From: Bacteroidales bacterium
GTDB taxonomy: Bacteria; Bacteroidota; Bacteroidia; Bacteroidales; WCHB1-69
NCBI GenBank assembly: GCA_017651425.1
Contig: JAGCCZ010000007.1
Location: 1 to 33,935, forward strand
DNA: 33,935 bases
Reading direction: 5' to 3'
Shown here: one piece after another, positions 8,752 through 21,300 of the stretch
Position numbering within the stretch: the first letter of the stretch is position 1
How the letters are laid out: each line of letters begins with the position of its first letter
The notes under the pieces: model-generated
What the model saw: only the letters and a program-made list of their open reading frames with translations
The model's database searches: none
Told to the model about the DNA's origin: nothing
Translations under genes and position numbers: made by a program

Positions 8752-8759
8752 CAAAAATA
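8752..8759 (-). promoter_or_regulatory. -7 box (TATTTTTG) for hpt
   Basis: On the minus strand TATTTTTG ends 22 bp upstream of the hpt ATG. It fits TAnnTTTG exactly. A CAAA (TTTG on the minus strand) at 8786-8789 is 26 bp away, further than the usual 19-21, so no -33 element is claimed. The box supports 8730 as the hpt start. Confidence 0.6.
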
Positions 8760-8836
8760 TACAAAATCCGCGTTGAACGGGAGAACAAAGTTCTGCATTC
8801 AGGATGCCATGAATCCATTCCTGAATGATGAATCCA

Positions 8837-10981
8837 CTATTGTACAATCTTCAGCTCCTGCATCAGGTTCTGGGCGTTTGCCATCTTGTCGATGATAAAG
8901 AGCAGATAGCGCATATCCATGCAGATGGTACGCTGCACCTCGTTCTCGAACGCGATGTCACCGCTCATGGCCTCCCAGTTGCCATCGAAGGCCAGACCGA
9001 TGAGGTTGCCCTCGCCATCGATAACCGGGCTGCCGGAGTTGCCGCCCGTGATGTCATTGGTAGTGATGAAGTTGACCACCAGATTGCCGTTCTTGTCGGC
9101 ATAGCGGCCATAATCCTTGTTCTCCCACAACCTGATCAGATCCTGAGGCACGTCGAACTCCCAGTTGCCGGGTTTGTACTTTTCCATCACACCGTCCAAA
9201 GTCGTGATGTAGTCATACGTGATGGCATCAGCCGGCTCGCACTTCTGCACGTTTCCATAGGTGAGGCGCATCGTGAAATTGGCATCGGGATAGAAATTGC
9301 GGTCTTTCTGCATCTCCATCAGGCCTTTCATGTAAAGTCGCTCGGCGCGCGAATTGTCCACGGTTTCCGCCTGGTCATTCAATTCGATATAGGAATCCAC
9401 AATATCCTTCATCAAAGCGAAGATGGGGTCTTTCGACAATGATTTGGGGTTGTCCAAATATGCATCCAACTTCTCTTCATCCACGAAGACAGACTTTTCG
9501 AAGGCATCGTTGACGTATGCCGTGAAGTCACCCTTGCATTTGTTGCCGATTTTCTTGATGGTAGCCGGCAGTTGGGCAGGATTCACATCCTTATAGAAGA
9601 GATTCAGCAGGGCGATGGTCACGTCGCGGTCCAGATTTTTGTTATAATCCTTGAAATAGCTCTTCGCAGTGCCCTTCATCCGCTGTGCGTAGGCGGCGAT
9701 ATCCTCCTTGGATGCTTGTTTCTGCTCAATAGCATTGTTCAGCGCCCTGAACTTCATGGCGAAGGCAACGGCCTCGCCGCCGCGCCAGCCCGCCTCACGG
9801 TGGTAAATCAACGCCTTGGTGTACTGGTTCTGATGATTCCAGTATTTGTCCATCTCATCAAAAATGCCACCATATTCCTCTTTCCGGTTTTTATCCTGCT
9901 CAATCCATTGACGGAAAGCTTTTTCCTGCTCTTTGCGCTTCTCCACCACTTTGTTACGCTTCAACTGTTTCACCTGGCCGATGTAGTATTTCCAGTAGTT
10001 GCTGACGCTGGCCTGCTTGGAGGCATATTGGATGAAGACGGCGGGGTCGGCATCCATGTGCTTGCGGTACTGTTCCAGCTTGGTGGTGCGACAATCAACC
10101 ACAGCAGGGCCTTCCAAATCAATGATGTTTTGCACCGCCCCGGAATAGGAATAGCGGTCGGTGGAGCCCGGGTAGCCCAAGATCATCGCATAGTCGCCCG
10201 GCTGCACACCCTTCAAAGAGATGGGGAGGAAGTGCTTGGACTTCATCGGAACATTGCTGCGGCTGTACTTGGCGGGGGAGCCGTCGGGAGCGGTATAAAC
10301 TCTGAAGATGCAGAAGTCGCCCTTGTGGCGCGGCCAGGTCCAGTTGTCCGTATCGGCACCATATTTGCCAATGCCCCAGGGCGGACAGGCCACCAAGCGC
10401 ACGTCTTTATACACATCGTAAACAAACAGAATGTATTGGTTGCCGTGATAGAAGGGAACGATTTCCACCTCCACATCGCGCTCTCCCTTGGTTTCCTTAA
10501 CCAGTTGCTCGCCGTTCTCCTTGATGAGCTTGGCGCGGTCGTCCTCCGACATGTCATTTGTGACACCTTTCAGAATCTTGGCCGTCACATCCTCGATATA
10601 GTTGAGGAAGGAGACGGTCAGTCCCTCGTTGGGGAGTTCCTGTTCCTTGCTTCTGGCCCAGAAGCCGTCCTGCAAATAGTCGTGTTCCACGGAGGAATGG
10701 GCCTGCACCTGACTGAGGCCACAGTGATGGTTGGTCAACAGCAGGCCTTCGGCGGAGATCAGCTCGCCGGTACAGCCGCCACCGAACTGCACGATGGCGT
10801 CTTTGAGGCTGGGTTGGTTGAAACTGAAGATTTGCTCGGCGGTCAACTTGCAGCCCAAACGCTGCATTTCCGCCAGATTCTGACCATTGATGGAATACGG
10901 GAGCCACATGCCTTCATCGGCGCGAGCACCCATGACAATCATCACCAAAGCGATGACAAGGAGGTTAATTTTATGTTTCAT
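8837..10981 (-). CDS. S46 family dipeptidyl peptidase, DPP7-like
   Basis: A 714-residue exported serine peptidase with a signal peptide ending near ARA (21). The S46 triad is visible: His in TNHHCG (85-86), Asp222 in PRHKGDF and Ser649 in GGNSGSP. Porphyromonas DPP11 cleaves after Asp/Glu and has Arg at the residue 18 past the serine, while DPP7 has Gly there. Here that position is Gly667 (LAFDGNWE), so a DPP7-like preference for hydrophobic P1 residues is inferred. Such enzymes release dipeptides in the periplasm for uptake. It follows the NamZ-like gene with a 40-bp gap and has its own -7 box in that gap. Confidence 0.92.
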   Translation of the reverse strand: MKHKINLLVIALVMIVMGARADEGMWLPYSINGQNLAEMQRLGCKLTAEQIFSFNQPSLKDAIVQFGGGCTGELISAEGLLLTNHHCGLSQVQAHSSVEHDYLQDGFWARSKEQELPNEGLTVSFLNYIEDVTAKILKGVTNDMSEDDRAKLIKENGEQLVKETKGERDVEVEIVPFYHGNQYILFVYDVYKDVRLVACPPWGIGKYGADTDNWTWPRHKGDFCIFRVYTAPDGSPAKYSRSNVPMKSKHFLPISLKGVQPGDYAMILGYPGSTDRYSYSGAVQNIIDLEGPAVVDCRTTKLEQYRKHMDADPAVFIQYASKQASVSNYWKYYIGQVKQLKRNKVVEKRKEQEKAFRQWIEQDKNRKEEYGGIFDEMDKYWNHQNQYTKALIYHREAGWRGGEAVAFAMKFRALNNAIEQKQASKEDIAAYAQRMKGTAKSYFKDYNKNLDRDVTIALLNLFYKDVNPAQLPATIKKIGNKCKGDFTAYVNDAFEKSVFVDEEKLDAYLDNPKSLSKDPIFALMKDIVDSYIELNDQAETVDNSRAERLYMKGLMEMQKDRNFYPDANFTMRLTYGNVQKCEPADAITYDYITTLDGVMEKYKPGNWEFDVPQDLIRLWENKDYGRYADKNGNLVVNFITTNDITGGNSGSPVIDGEGNLIGLAFDGNWEAMSGDIAFENEVQRTICMDMRYLLFIIDKMANAQNLMQELKIVQ

Positions 10982-11003
10982 ACACTTTCATTTTTTGAAA
11001 GTG

Positions 11004-11011
11004 CAAAGATA
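11004..11011 (-). promoter_or_regulatory. -7 box (TATCTTTG) for the S46 peptidase
   Basis: On the minus strand TATCTTTG matches TAnnTTTG and lies 22 bp before the ATG at 10981, in the short gap after the DUF1343 gene. Any -33 element would lie inside the end of that gene; none was clear. Confidence 0.55.
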
Positions 11012-11021
11012 GGAAAAAAGA

Positions 11022-12212
11022 CTATTCGTAGAGCAAGTATCGCTCACGCACGGCCTTGAACTTTTCGAGGCCCTCCTGCCACGAGGCGCGGATATCCTTT
11101 TCCGAGACACCCCTGACAACTTGCTGGCGCAGACGGTCGGTGCCTGCCAGCTTGTCGAAGAAACTGGCGTTTGTGAAGAATTTCTCCTTGTCAGGAAAAA
11201 GGCGGTAAGCCTTAAGGAGGTAATCAATCTGAAGGCAACCGGCGCTGTCGAGGTGGTCGGTTGCAAACGCGGTCAGGTCAAAGCCCTGGCATTTCTGGTC
11301 TTTGTAGGGCGGGTTTTCAGACACACCTTTGATGGCCACGGGCGTGAAGGCATAATCGCCGCCACGCAGCCCGGGAAAACCGTAGATCTGGAAGGGTGTC
11401 GGGGTGCCGCGTCCCACGCTCACAGCGGCGCCCTCGAAGAAACAGAGCGACGGATAGAGTAGAATGGCCTCCGAGGTTTGCAGGTTCGGTGACGGGGGCA
11501 CCGGCAGTGCATAGCGCGTCTGGTGCGTGTAGCCTTCCATCTCAATCACCGTCAGGGCACACTGCACGCCCCCCTTCAGCCAACGCTCGCCATTGATCAT
11601 GCGGGCATACTCCCCTATTGTCATGCCATAGACCACGGGCACAGGATGCATCCCGACAAAGGAGGAGAACTTCGCGTCAAGCACCGGCCCGTCCACATAA
11701 TAGCCGTTGGGGTTTGGCCGGTCGAGCACGATGACCTGCTTGCCACTCTCCGCCGCCGCCTCCATCACATAGTGCAGCGTGGAGATGTAGGTGTAGAAAC
11801 GACAGCCCACATCCTGAAGATCGAAGAGCACGATGTCTATGTCGGCCATTTGTTCGGGCGTGGGCTTCTTGTTTTTGCCATATAGAGAGACGATGGGGAT
11901 GCCCGTCTGCGGGTCAGTGGAGGAGGCGATATGCGCGCCCGCCTCCGCATTGCCACGGAAGCCGTGCTCGGGGCAGAAAATCTTGATGGGGCGCACGCCA
12001 GAGCCGATCAGCGTGTCCACGAGATGGGTGTTGCCCACCATGGAGGTCTGGTTGCCGCACACTGCCACACGCTTACCCTCCAACAAAGGCAAATAGTGGT
12101 CGGTGCAGGCTGCCCCCACCAGAATCTGGGCCTGTACTGTATTTATAGAGAACAAGGCCACGACAACGATTACTGTACGCTTCAATCTGTCGAACATTCG
12201 TTTTATACCCAT
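11022..12212 (-). CDS. NamZ-type exo-beta-N-acetylmuramidase (DUF1343, GH171)
   Basis: A 396-residue protein with an N-terminal signal sequence (hydrophobic segment about 12-25, ending VQAQ). Conserved DUF1343 features are visible: VAVCGNQTS, IKIFCPEHGFRGNAEAG, LYGKNKKPT, VLFDLQDVGCRFYTYISTL, VLDRPNPNG and VGRGTPTPF. Members of this family (NamZ of Bacillus and Tannerella) remove N-acetylmuramic acid from the non-reducing end of peptidoglycan fragments, so a role in cell-wall recycling or scavenging is inferred. The start at 12212 gives a plausible signal peptide; the Met five codons later would also serve. The giant gene upstream has its own terminator, so this gene probably has a separate promoter, which I did not find. 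Confidence 0.88.
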   Translation of the reverse strand: MGIKRMFDRLKRTVIVVVALFSINTVQAQILVGAACTDHYLPLLEGKRVAVCGNQTSMVGNTHLVDTLIGSGVRPIKIFCPEHGFRGNAEAGAHIASSTDPQTGIPIVSLYGKNKKPTPEQMADIDIVLFDLQDVGCRFYTYISTLHYVMEAAAESGKQVIVLDRPNPNGYYVDGPVLDAKFSSFVGMHPVPVVYGMTIGEYARMINGERWLKGGVQCALTVIEMEGYTHQTRYALPVPPSPNLQTSEAILLYPSLCFFEGAAVSVGRGTPTPFQIYGFPGLRGGDYAFTPVAIKGVSENPPYKDQKCQGFDLTAFATDHLDSAGCLQIDYLLKAYRLFPDKEKFFTNASFFDKLAGTDRLRQQVVRGVSEKDIRASWQEGLEKFKAVRERYLLYE

Positions 12213-12245
12213 GATTTTGAATATTTTCCTTGATGTTATACTTTT

Positions 12246-12282
12246 AAAAAAAAGCTACCCAACGTCATGCGAGGGTAGCTTT
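12246..12282 (-). terminator. Intrinsic terminator of the giant T9SS gene
   Basis: A perfect 10-bp stem (12251-12260 with 12273-12282, AAAGCTACCC/GGGTAGCTTT) with a 12-nt loop is followed on the minus strand by a run of eight T. It starts 22 bp after the stop of the giant gene and separates it from the DUF1343 gene. Confidence 0.85.
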
Positions 12283-12304
12283 GGACTTTATGTTAAAAAG
12301 AAGG

Positions 12305-15300
12305 TTATTTTTGGATAACCATCTTCTTGGTTAACGTAGCAGTGTTGTTGGAGACAGAATAATAATACACACCTGCGGAAAGCTTGGAGACATCCACGTC
12401 GAAGTGATTGCTGCCGAACTGGGCCTCCTGCGTGTCGGTGTAAACAAGCTGTCCCTGGGAGGTGTAGATCTTGAGCACGGTTTTTTCATCCGAACCAAGC
12501 AAGTAGTCGATACGGGTCGTAGTGACGGCCGGATTCGGGATGTTCTGATACAGCACCATGCCTGCGGCAGACTCGTAATCATCTGGCAAACCATTGTTTG
12601 TACAGACAATATTAGTCTTGATGTTGTTCTGGTTATTCTTATCCAAATCGATAACGCCAATGACGCTGAATGAGATGTGATTCACCAGCTCGCTCACATA
12701 GAAGCCGCTTGAGAAAGTATAATCCAAGATTTCACCCGGCTGGAGCACCTGTGTGACTTGCTCCACGATGGTGTCATGATCCGAGCCGATATCCTTGATG
12801 GCATAGAGGTAGAAATCACGGATGGGAGAGTTACCGTTGTTCACCACTTTGACTTGGGTATAAACCGTATCGCCAATCACCAAGCAAGAGTTGGGATGTT
12901 CGACGGAATCTCTGAAATCATACGGGTACATAACCTCCAACACCCGGAGATCAGGCAGACCACGTCCGACATTGATATCGTCAAGGCTGACATCTATTCT
13001 GCCCGTCTGTTCGACAACTCTGAACCGAATACGTCCCACACCATCGAAGCCGTTGAATGTAGAGACATGCTGTCTCCACGGGTCGGACTGGAGCGTCTGT
13101 CCGCCATCTGCCTTGACCACGGTGTCCACCGTCAAATAATCAGAACCGGAGCCTGCTTCCACCAAAAGTTTGAAGGAAGAATTGTTCTGTCCCAAGAAAT
13201 AATCGTAGAAAGCGACTTCTGCAGGATATCCATCCTTGTAATGGAGGTCAAGACATCCGGAAATCATGGAAGCCTGCTGAGAATAGTAACTGTTATTCAC
13301 AGTGCTGGTGGCGGCAAAGTGGCCCAACTGGCTGTTCGGATAGGTATGGTCAGCCGTGGGAGCAGCATTGTAGTTGCTGTTCGGGCTGTTGTCACCCGTA
13401 TAAACCTTCCAACGGTAATTGCTGTTGGTCTGTTCGTGTTCCCAGTAAGCAGGGAGCCAGTCAAGATCGTCGTTGGAGTTGTTCAGGTCGAAATCTTGCA
13501 CATAGGGAAGAGCCTCATAACCGGTGGCGGTGTTGGCCATGGACGCAACTGTAGAAGTGATGTCCATTTGGTTGTTGAAAACATACATGTCACCCGAATA
13601 TGTAAGCTGTGAAGAGAACTGGTAGCTGCCCGGAGTGCTGTAGTTGACATTGTCGATTACCATCGTCCTCGTCTCTCCCGGAGCAATGGTGCCTGAAGAG
13701 AGCGTGGTGGTATAGGTGCCAGGCACAGGGCCTGTCACCGTAGTAGTCAATGTCAGCGTGTTGTTGGCATCAAACGTTTGCGCTTGCGAACCAAGGTTCT
13801 TGACAAGCACCTTGATCTTTCCTTCCATGTCAGGACATACAGTGCCCACAGGATGGACATAGGAAGCGATACCCATATCCTTGTCATACGGCGGCAGGAT
13901 GTTGACGGCATAGTCTTCCGTTTCACCTCTGACAGTATAGACACCACAAGGCCTGTAGGTGGTGTTGATGTTGCTGGCCGCACAGATGACACGCATACGA
14001 GTAAGACCGGTCGTGGCCGTGGTCGGGATCACCACACTGCCCACTGAAGTGGCACTGGAGCCGTTGGCGACATGATTGACTGCCCCGGATGTATAGACCA
14101 ACTCCTCGTTGTTGTTGAAAACACCGTCACGGTTATAGTCGATGTAGACCCACTTGTAAACCGTGGCACCGGAATTGTTCGTAAAGGAGTGCGTGACAGA
14201 GATAGGATACGTCTGACCTAAGACAATCTCGCCAGCCGGCACCGTATGGGTATAATCTGTGTAAAGGCCATTGCCTGCTGAAGTATAATTCATATACGGT
14301 GTGCCTGTGCCGTTGTTGATGCCTGCGAAGGTGACATTGGAGATGTCGGCACCGTCAGCCATAGAGAACTGCGGATGGGAAGCACACGGATCACCCTTGC
14401 TCAACTGGATGGTCAACGTATCATTTGTGTGATGCGTATCTGAACTCAGACCCGTGAATGCCTTGAACGGGGTCTCATAATAGACCGTATGCAGGTCCAC
14501 CGTGGTGGTGAACGTCAGGTTAGCCGTGGCACCGGCAGCGATAGAGCCTGTGAAGTTCTGCGTAACCGGTGTGTTGTTGTCAAACTGATAGGAGACAGGG
14601 AAGTTGGAAGCTGCCTGTGTACCAAAATTGCGGATGGTCACAGTCACGGTCTCATTGGCGGTATATGCCGGATTCACAGCGGCAGGTGCCGTGATGGCCA
14701 CCACACCCACGTCATGTTGCGGCACAGAGACATTGATGTTGATGGCAGCACGCGGTGACTCACAAGTATAGTTGAACTTGAACTTGGTGTTCCATCTGTA
14801 GTTGATCAGCGTGAATGTCGTGTTGGCCGTCATGGAAACTGCCGTGTTATTGTGGTATTGCAGCACCTTCTTTTGGTTGTTGGTGGAATAGGTGGTGTTC
14901 TGGAACTTCGGTTCCACAATACCAAGACCCGTCACACAGCTTGCACTTCCGCAGTCGTGCTCGATGTACATGTAGAGACCGCCGCCAGTGTAGTCGAAGC
15001 CACCCGGCACGGGTACCGCCAACCAACCGGTCTGGTCAAAGGCCAACTCGCCGTCAAACACCTTCTGAGCTGTGGACACCTCGTTGTTCCAGATAAAGGC
15101 AGGTGTCGCCGACAGTCCGTCTGCATCTGCACCGTTCTTCAGCCATATCTTCACAGGGAAGGAGACACCGCTTGTATTGGCCGTTGTCACATTAACGAAG
15201 AAGGTGTCAATAGTACCTGCAATGCCACCCACCTCACTGCTGCTGTACAATATCTTGGCATAAGAATGCCCTTGCGTGGTATAGAGCGGTGCCGATTGCG

Positions 15301-18300
15301 CCGTTGTCTGTGTTCCAGCCTGGACCGTAGCCTGGAAATTCGGATTGTTGATACGACCGCTATAGTAAAGGGTGGTCGGCGTGAAGATCGGATCCGTAAC
15401 ATAGTTGGAGCCCTCGCCCAAGAAATTTCCACCCGAATTGCTATCGTAGAAATAGTAGTAGTTCAGCGGGGTTGCATTCGGCGTAACCGTCACGGCATTG
15501 CCATACGTGGCATTGAGCGTAATCGGTGCTGGTGCCACCGGGTTAGCCGGCACATGCAGCACACCCGTGATCGTGTCGTTTCTGCGATACACAGGCATGT
15601 TGCCGACGGGATTACTATATATATTATAATTGTATGTATAGTTCTGGGTTGTCGAACTGAGATTGTTCATCGTAACAGTCACATTAGTGCTGTCAAGATA
15701 GTTGATGGGGGTCGAAACTGTAGCATTGCCTGTAGAAGTATGAGAGCCAGCAGTGAAATTTGCAGTCAACGCAAAAGTACCGGCCGGAATCACTGAAGAG
15801 ACTGTCGTGTCCGTGTTGCCCACATTCACCTGGATTTGCGGCGAAGTTGCCAGACCGCACTGGTAATCACCAGGTGCGGTGATACGGTTGGTGATGAGGT
15901 CATATTGCGGTTTGAACACATTGATGTAAATGGGCACGCGACGGGTGGTACAGTTGCTCGTTCTGGAAATGGCGGCCACCCAATAGGTCACCGTGTCATA
16001 TAACACCGGTGTGGTATAGAACTGCGCCGTGGCAGGTGTCAGCGTAAGCGGAGTGGCGTTCGGCGCATCACTCGTGTAGAACAGATACTTCGTGATCTTG
16101 GCTGCTGTACCCGTCATGGCAAGACGGTCGTTGGGCTGCAGGATTTCTATCGTATGAGTATATTCTCCTGTGTAGGTGTAGGAGGGTTGCAACGGAGCCG
16201 TGTATGTGGAGATAATCTGACCCGAGATGGTGTCGTTGCCCCTATAGACAATGGCTTCGTCAGGCATGTCGGTATAGACGACGTAATTGAACGTCTTGTT
16301 GGAAGTCGGGGCAGCTGTCGTACCGGGCGCGCTGAAATCATACGGTGTCGCAAAGGTGATTTGCTTCACCTCCTCAGAGGCGAACGGCTCTGCCACCAAT
16401 TGCGTGAGATGCGTACCGTTGACGATGGCATGCACCATCACCTTGTTGGCCGGAATGACTGTGTTCAGCATGTTCTTCACCGTCACCTGGATGTGTTCGT
16501 CATAAAGCGCGCAACCTGCTGTCGGGTTGTCCCAGCTCATTGTCTGGACATCATAAACCGGGATGTCAGGGACATGGACATACACGGGGACCTTCTCGCT
16601 GCCGCAATGCAGGTCAGCGATGTTAAAGTACATGTTCAGCCGGCGAGCATACACAGTATAGTTGCCCGTCAGTGATGCTACGGTGTTGCCGCTCTTGTAC
16701 AGCACATAACCGTTGCCCGTGTTGGTCTGACGGAAGACCGGAAGAGTGGCACCGCCGGAGACGGCCGCAGCACAGGTGTTGCAAGCAGTACCCGTACCCG
16801 TACAGTAGTCTGCGCAGTTTGTCTCTGTGTAGACCAACAAATTGTCGGCATCGAACTCAAACGGGACATCCAAGTCGATATAGTACCAACCTGTCGGGCT
16901 GAAGTGAATGCGCTTGTCCACCACGAGCGTGGCCGTGGAGGTCTCGGCAGCCCAGTCGATTGCAGTAGCAGCGGTAGGCAGCATGGCATCCGTGGTCTTC
17001 TTCATGTAGATTTTGATGGGGATACCGTCGGCACCATTGCCCGCCGTATTCACATAAAGACCAATTTGGGTGATGGTGCCATGATAGCCGATTTCATCAC
17101 CTCTGTAAAGAATCTTGCCTCGTGAATATCCGTTGTTGAAGATGAACGGCTGGGTGCCGGTAAGCGTACCGTCGCCCACAATGGTGTCATTGATCTGACC
17201 CGGATTTGCGTTCACATAATAGACTGTATCGAAGAAGGTCAGCGGCGTGGTGTAGCTATTGCCGTAGCCCTTCAGTTCCCAACTCTCGTAGCCGCTGTTG
17301 GTAAACCATCCCAAGACACCCTGCGTGATGGAAGCAGGCAAAGAGGCCGTCAGCGTGCCTGACGTATAATAGTTTATGTCCACTGTATCTTGGGCGAGAA
17401 CAGGGGTGGCCGACTTGCCTAACGACTGTATGGTCAAAGCCAACGTGTCGTTGTATTGCAAACGGTCGTGGGCATCCTTCGTCACCCACACCTTTATGTT
17501 GTAGTTGTCGTTGATGTTAACCTGGTTGTTGGTGAAATCGAACGGAGTATTGAACACGAACGTGGTCATCTGATGGCTATAGAGCGTGTCCGTCAAAGTC
17601 TGGTTCACAGCAGGCTGGCCGTTGACCGAATAATGGAAGACCATACCCGGCATAATATCCGTGGAACCATTGTTGGTAATCTCTAACGTAATATGTTCGT
17701 GACCGAGATCGCAGCGCGTGGTCGGATTCAGCATGGAGAGAATGCCCAAGTCGTGCAGATGCGGTGTGTCAATGACGGCACCAATCATGAAACGACCGAA
17801 AGTCTGAGGCACGTATGTGCCGTTGCTCAGGAAATAGAACGTGGAGTCACGCAGCGGCGTCTCGACTTGGGAGCAGAGATAGTCGCCGTGTGCCATCATT
17901 TCAATACCCACATACATGTCGTGCATGTTGGTGAGGGCGAAATTGACGATGGGGATGATGTTCCATGCACCCTGTTGAAGCTGGTTGAAGTTAATCACCT
18001 CCGAGGTGGCCACGATGTCACCAGCAGCATTGGCGACAAAAGCACGGAAACCTTCGGCCGGATCGGCAATGTATGTCTGGTCATAATAGTATTTCACAGC
18101 CGTCACCACCAACTCGTCGGCCGCTTTGTAACGCACGCAAGGACGAATCACATTGGTATAGTCACCCGTAAGCAATCCCACGGCAGAAGTATCGGCGTAG
18201 TTGACGATGTTATTGGTCACCTCCATGCGCCAGTGAGCGGCGTTGTTGGCATTGACCTGGTCGTTGCGGGAACGGACCTCCACATCCTTCACTTCCAACA

Positions 18301-21300
18301 CATTGTAGTGGTGTTGCGGGAATGTCACAATCGTTTCCGCACCCGATGCCAGAGTGGGGATAGTCAAAGAATCATGATATTGTTCGACAGCACCCAACAC
18401 ATTCAGATAGACCTTCACATTGTTTTGGGTCTGGCGGCCCTCGTTGCGCACCAAGGCACTCACCACGCCGTCGAGGTCGTATTGAGCGGGAGTCTCACCC
18501 TGGGAATAAATGTTCGTGACCGCAATATCATTGTCATACAAGTTTCTGAGACGAATACGGTCGATGTTAATATTGTTGCCGTGCTGCGACTTGGCATCGA
18601 AGGCGATATAGACACAGCCGGAAGAGACGTAGTTGGACAAGTCGTAAGTATAGAGCGTCCACGTAGCCGGATTGGCTGTGTTCAAGTAACGTTTCAACAG
18701 TGTTGAGGACTGACCTTGCGGAGTCAAAGCCGTGAAGGTGGTGCCACCGTTTGTGGAAATCTTCACCGTCACACCCTCTTGGGCACTGTTGGTCGTGTTG
18801 TCGTGTGCAAACCAGACCTCCAAGATAGGATTGATGGCATTGTTCAATTGAACCACCGGCATGATAGCTCTCGACTCGGTATTGTTGGCAAACGTCTTCG
18901 AGTTGAAGAAGAGACGGCCCGTACCATACACAGGCGAAATTGTCGGATTTACACCCGCACCTTCCTGGAAGGACCAGTTACCGGCACCCGCCAATTGTTC
19001 AATGGTCCACGTTTGCTTCGTGCCCATGCTGAAGTCCTCCTCGTATTCAGGGATGGCAGCCTCCAGAACGAACGAAAGGCGAAGCGTGTCATTCGTGTAG
19101 TTGTTGTCACCGCTGGCGCGAATGACGAAGGTAAAGTCAACAACCTGGTTGACGGGGATGGTGACATTGTTTGCCACAACCTCGTTGATGGCACCGAGAA
19201 CCGGGATGGTGCCGCTGGTCACATTCACCGACTGCGTCAGATTCAGGGTGTCGGAATGCACCGTGATGGTCGCATTGTGAGCGCCAAAATTCAAGGTTTG
19301 AGAACCCTTGTTGGCCACGGAGACCGTGATATTGTAGCTGTTCTGCGGACAAGAACCCGAAACAGGGTTGACCATCGCCACCACGGAGACATCCGTGGCG
19401 GGAATTGCGTTGGCGTATGCACCCATGTAGGTAAGGGCAGTACGCTGCACACCGCGAATATCATTTGCAACATCGGCATTGCGGCCGCATTCGAGACCCG
19501 TGTAGTCCGTCGGCTGCAAGGACAACATTGGATTGGCCATCGGAGGCAACATGCTGATGTTGTCGTGAACAGCATTCGGAATTGCCGTCGTATTGATGGA
19601 ACTTTCCAACTCGGCGATGGTGTTGCGTGCCACCGTCCTGTACGCTATCACACCGGAAAGGGACACAAAGTCATTGTAAGAGCCCTTGAAGCTGGATGTC
19701 CCGTTCAAGTAAAGCGGGAAGTTTGTATTGTCGCTGCAGTTTACATAGTTCAATAATATATTATTATAAAGGAATGTGTTGTTGTTGTTCTCAATGCGCA
19801 ACGCGGCCGTGTTCGAATATGGGGCGTCCGACTTGATATAGACACTGTTGTTTGTGACCTTCAAGTTGTTAGACGACTTGATCTGCATCGCATAGGAGGC
19901 CGTGGCCGTCACCGGATAGAGAATCACCTCGTTGTTGTAAATGTAGCCCGTGTCGGTGGCGCTGGAGCTGCTGCCCTCGACGTGGAGACCGAGGTTGGAG
20001 TTGCCCACTAACACGTGGTTGTTGCGGATGAAGAAGTCGCGTGTCGTGGCCGACTTCACACAAATACCATACTCGGCATCGTAGGTGCTGTCAATGGTGT
20101 TGCCATCAATGTCGAGGCCCAGGGATTGCTCCGTATAGATACCCGTGAAGTTTTGCGGGGTGACAGCGGCGCACTGGGAGATATGGTTGCCGACCATCGA
20201 AGCGGTGCTATAGTTGGTGTTGATGCCACGGTAGCATGACACGATGCGGTTGTTGTTTATCGTGAGCATGTTGCGGCGGGCCGAGGATCCCACATAGTAG
20301 ATACCGTAATTACCGCCGGTGATCGTACAGTTGCGGATGATGACAGTGTCGGAAACCGCCACCTGGCCGGACGAGGCAGCAGCTGCGACCGGACGGCCCA
20401 AAGCGAAGCTCGTGTTGGCCGTGCTGTTGGTCTGATAAGCCTCGATTTTACAACCGTCGAATACCACGTTCGTACAGCCGTTGCCACGCAGCACCACGCC
20501 ACGCGACACGGCATTCTGATTGGCGCGAAGCGTGAGGTTTTTGAACATGTAGTTGCCCGCATGCACCAATGTCACCGCGCCAAACACGTTGTTGCCGGCA
20601 TCGGTCTGGTTGTTGGTCACGATCACGGTGTTCACGTTGTCACCCTGGAAGGTGATGGTGTTCGTGGCAGACTGGCCAATGTAATTGTCCGTAAAGTCAA
20701 AATCCTGGTAAGTACCCGGACGCAAGTGGAATGTCGTCGGGCCGTTGACGCCGCAGTAGTTCAATGCGGCCTTCACTTCCGCTATCGAAGCGAAGTCAGG
20801 GTTGCTGCCGCCCACCGTGTAATCACCATGCAGCAAGCTGTCACACGCATAGCCGATGTAACGGATGGTGTCGCTGAGTGTGTTGAAAGCCGTGCCCGTG
20901 CCATGGAAACCATCGGGCTGTCCGTTACGGGTGTTGATGCAGACCGTGATATAGTTGAAGCCGTGGGTCGGGGTGAACGTGCCCAAGCTCAAGTTGTCAC
21001 GCTCGTCGAAACAGAGGGAACCCGTCCAGTTGTGGGTGCTCAGGTGCGTCTGCACATGGTTAGCATCCTCCACTTTCAAGGTCACGTTCAAGCTGGTCTG
21101 ATACGGACTGCCCGTCGAATGCGTCGCATCGCTCTTGTTCTTGAAATAGACCATCACCGGCTCCGGCACACCTGTGATGAAACAGTGTGGGAAAGTGTTC
21201 AAGCTGTCCAGATGGCAGTCGTTGCTGTGGATATTGGTCTGGTTATGCCATGCGATGAGCGGTGTGTCAATCGGCACAGCCACACTTCCGTGCCGGTCGT

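Noticed and set aside
8797..8826. Terminator hairpin after the S46 peptidase
   Set aside because: An 8-bp inverted repeat (ATTCAGGA/TCCTGAAT) exists but has no T tract on the minus strand.
9572..11059. Open frame of 495 codons on the plus strand
   Set aside because: Antisense to the S46 peptidase; composition typical of a complement of GC-rich codons.
17693..19756. Two consecutive open frames of over 330 codons on the plus strand
   Set aside because: Both are antisense to the giant T9SS gene and have His/Arg/Val-rich, domain-free translations.
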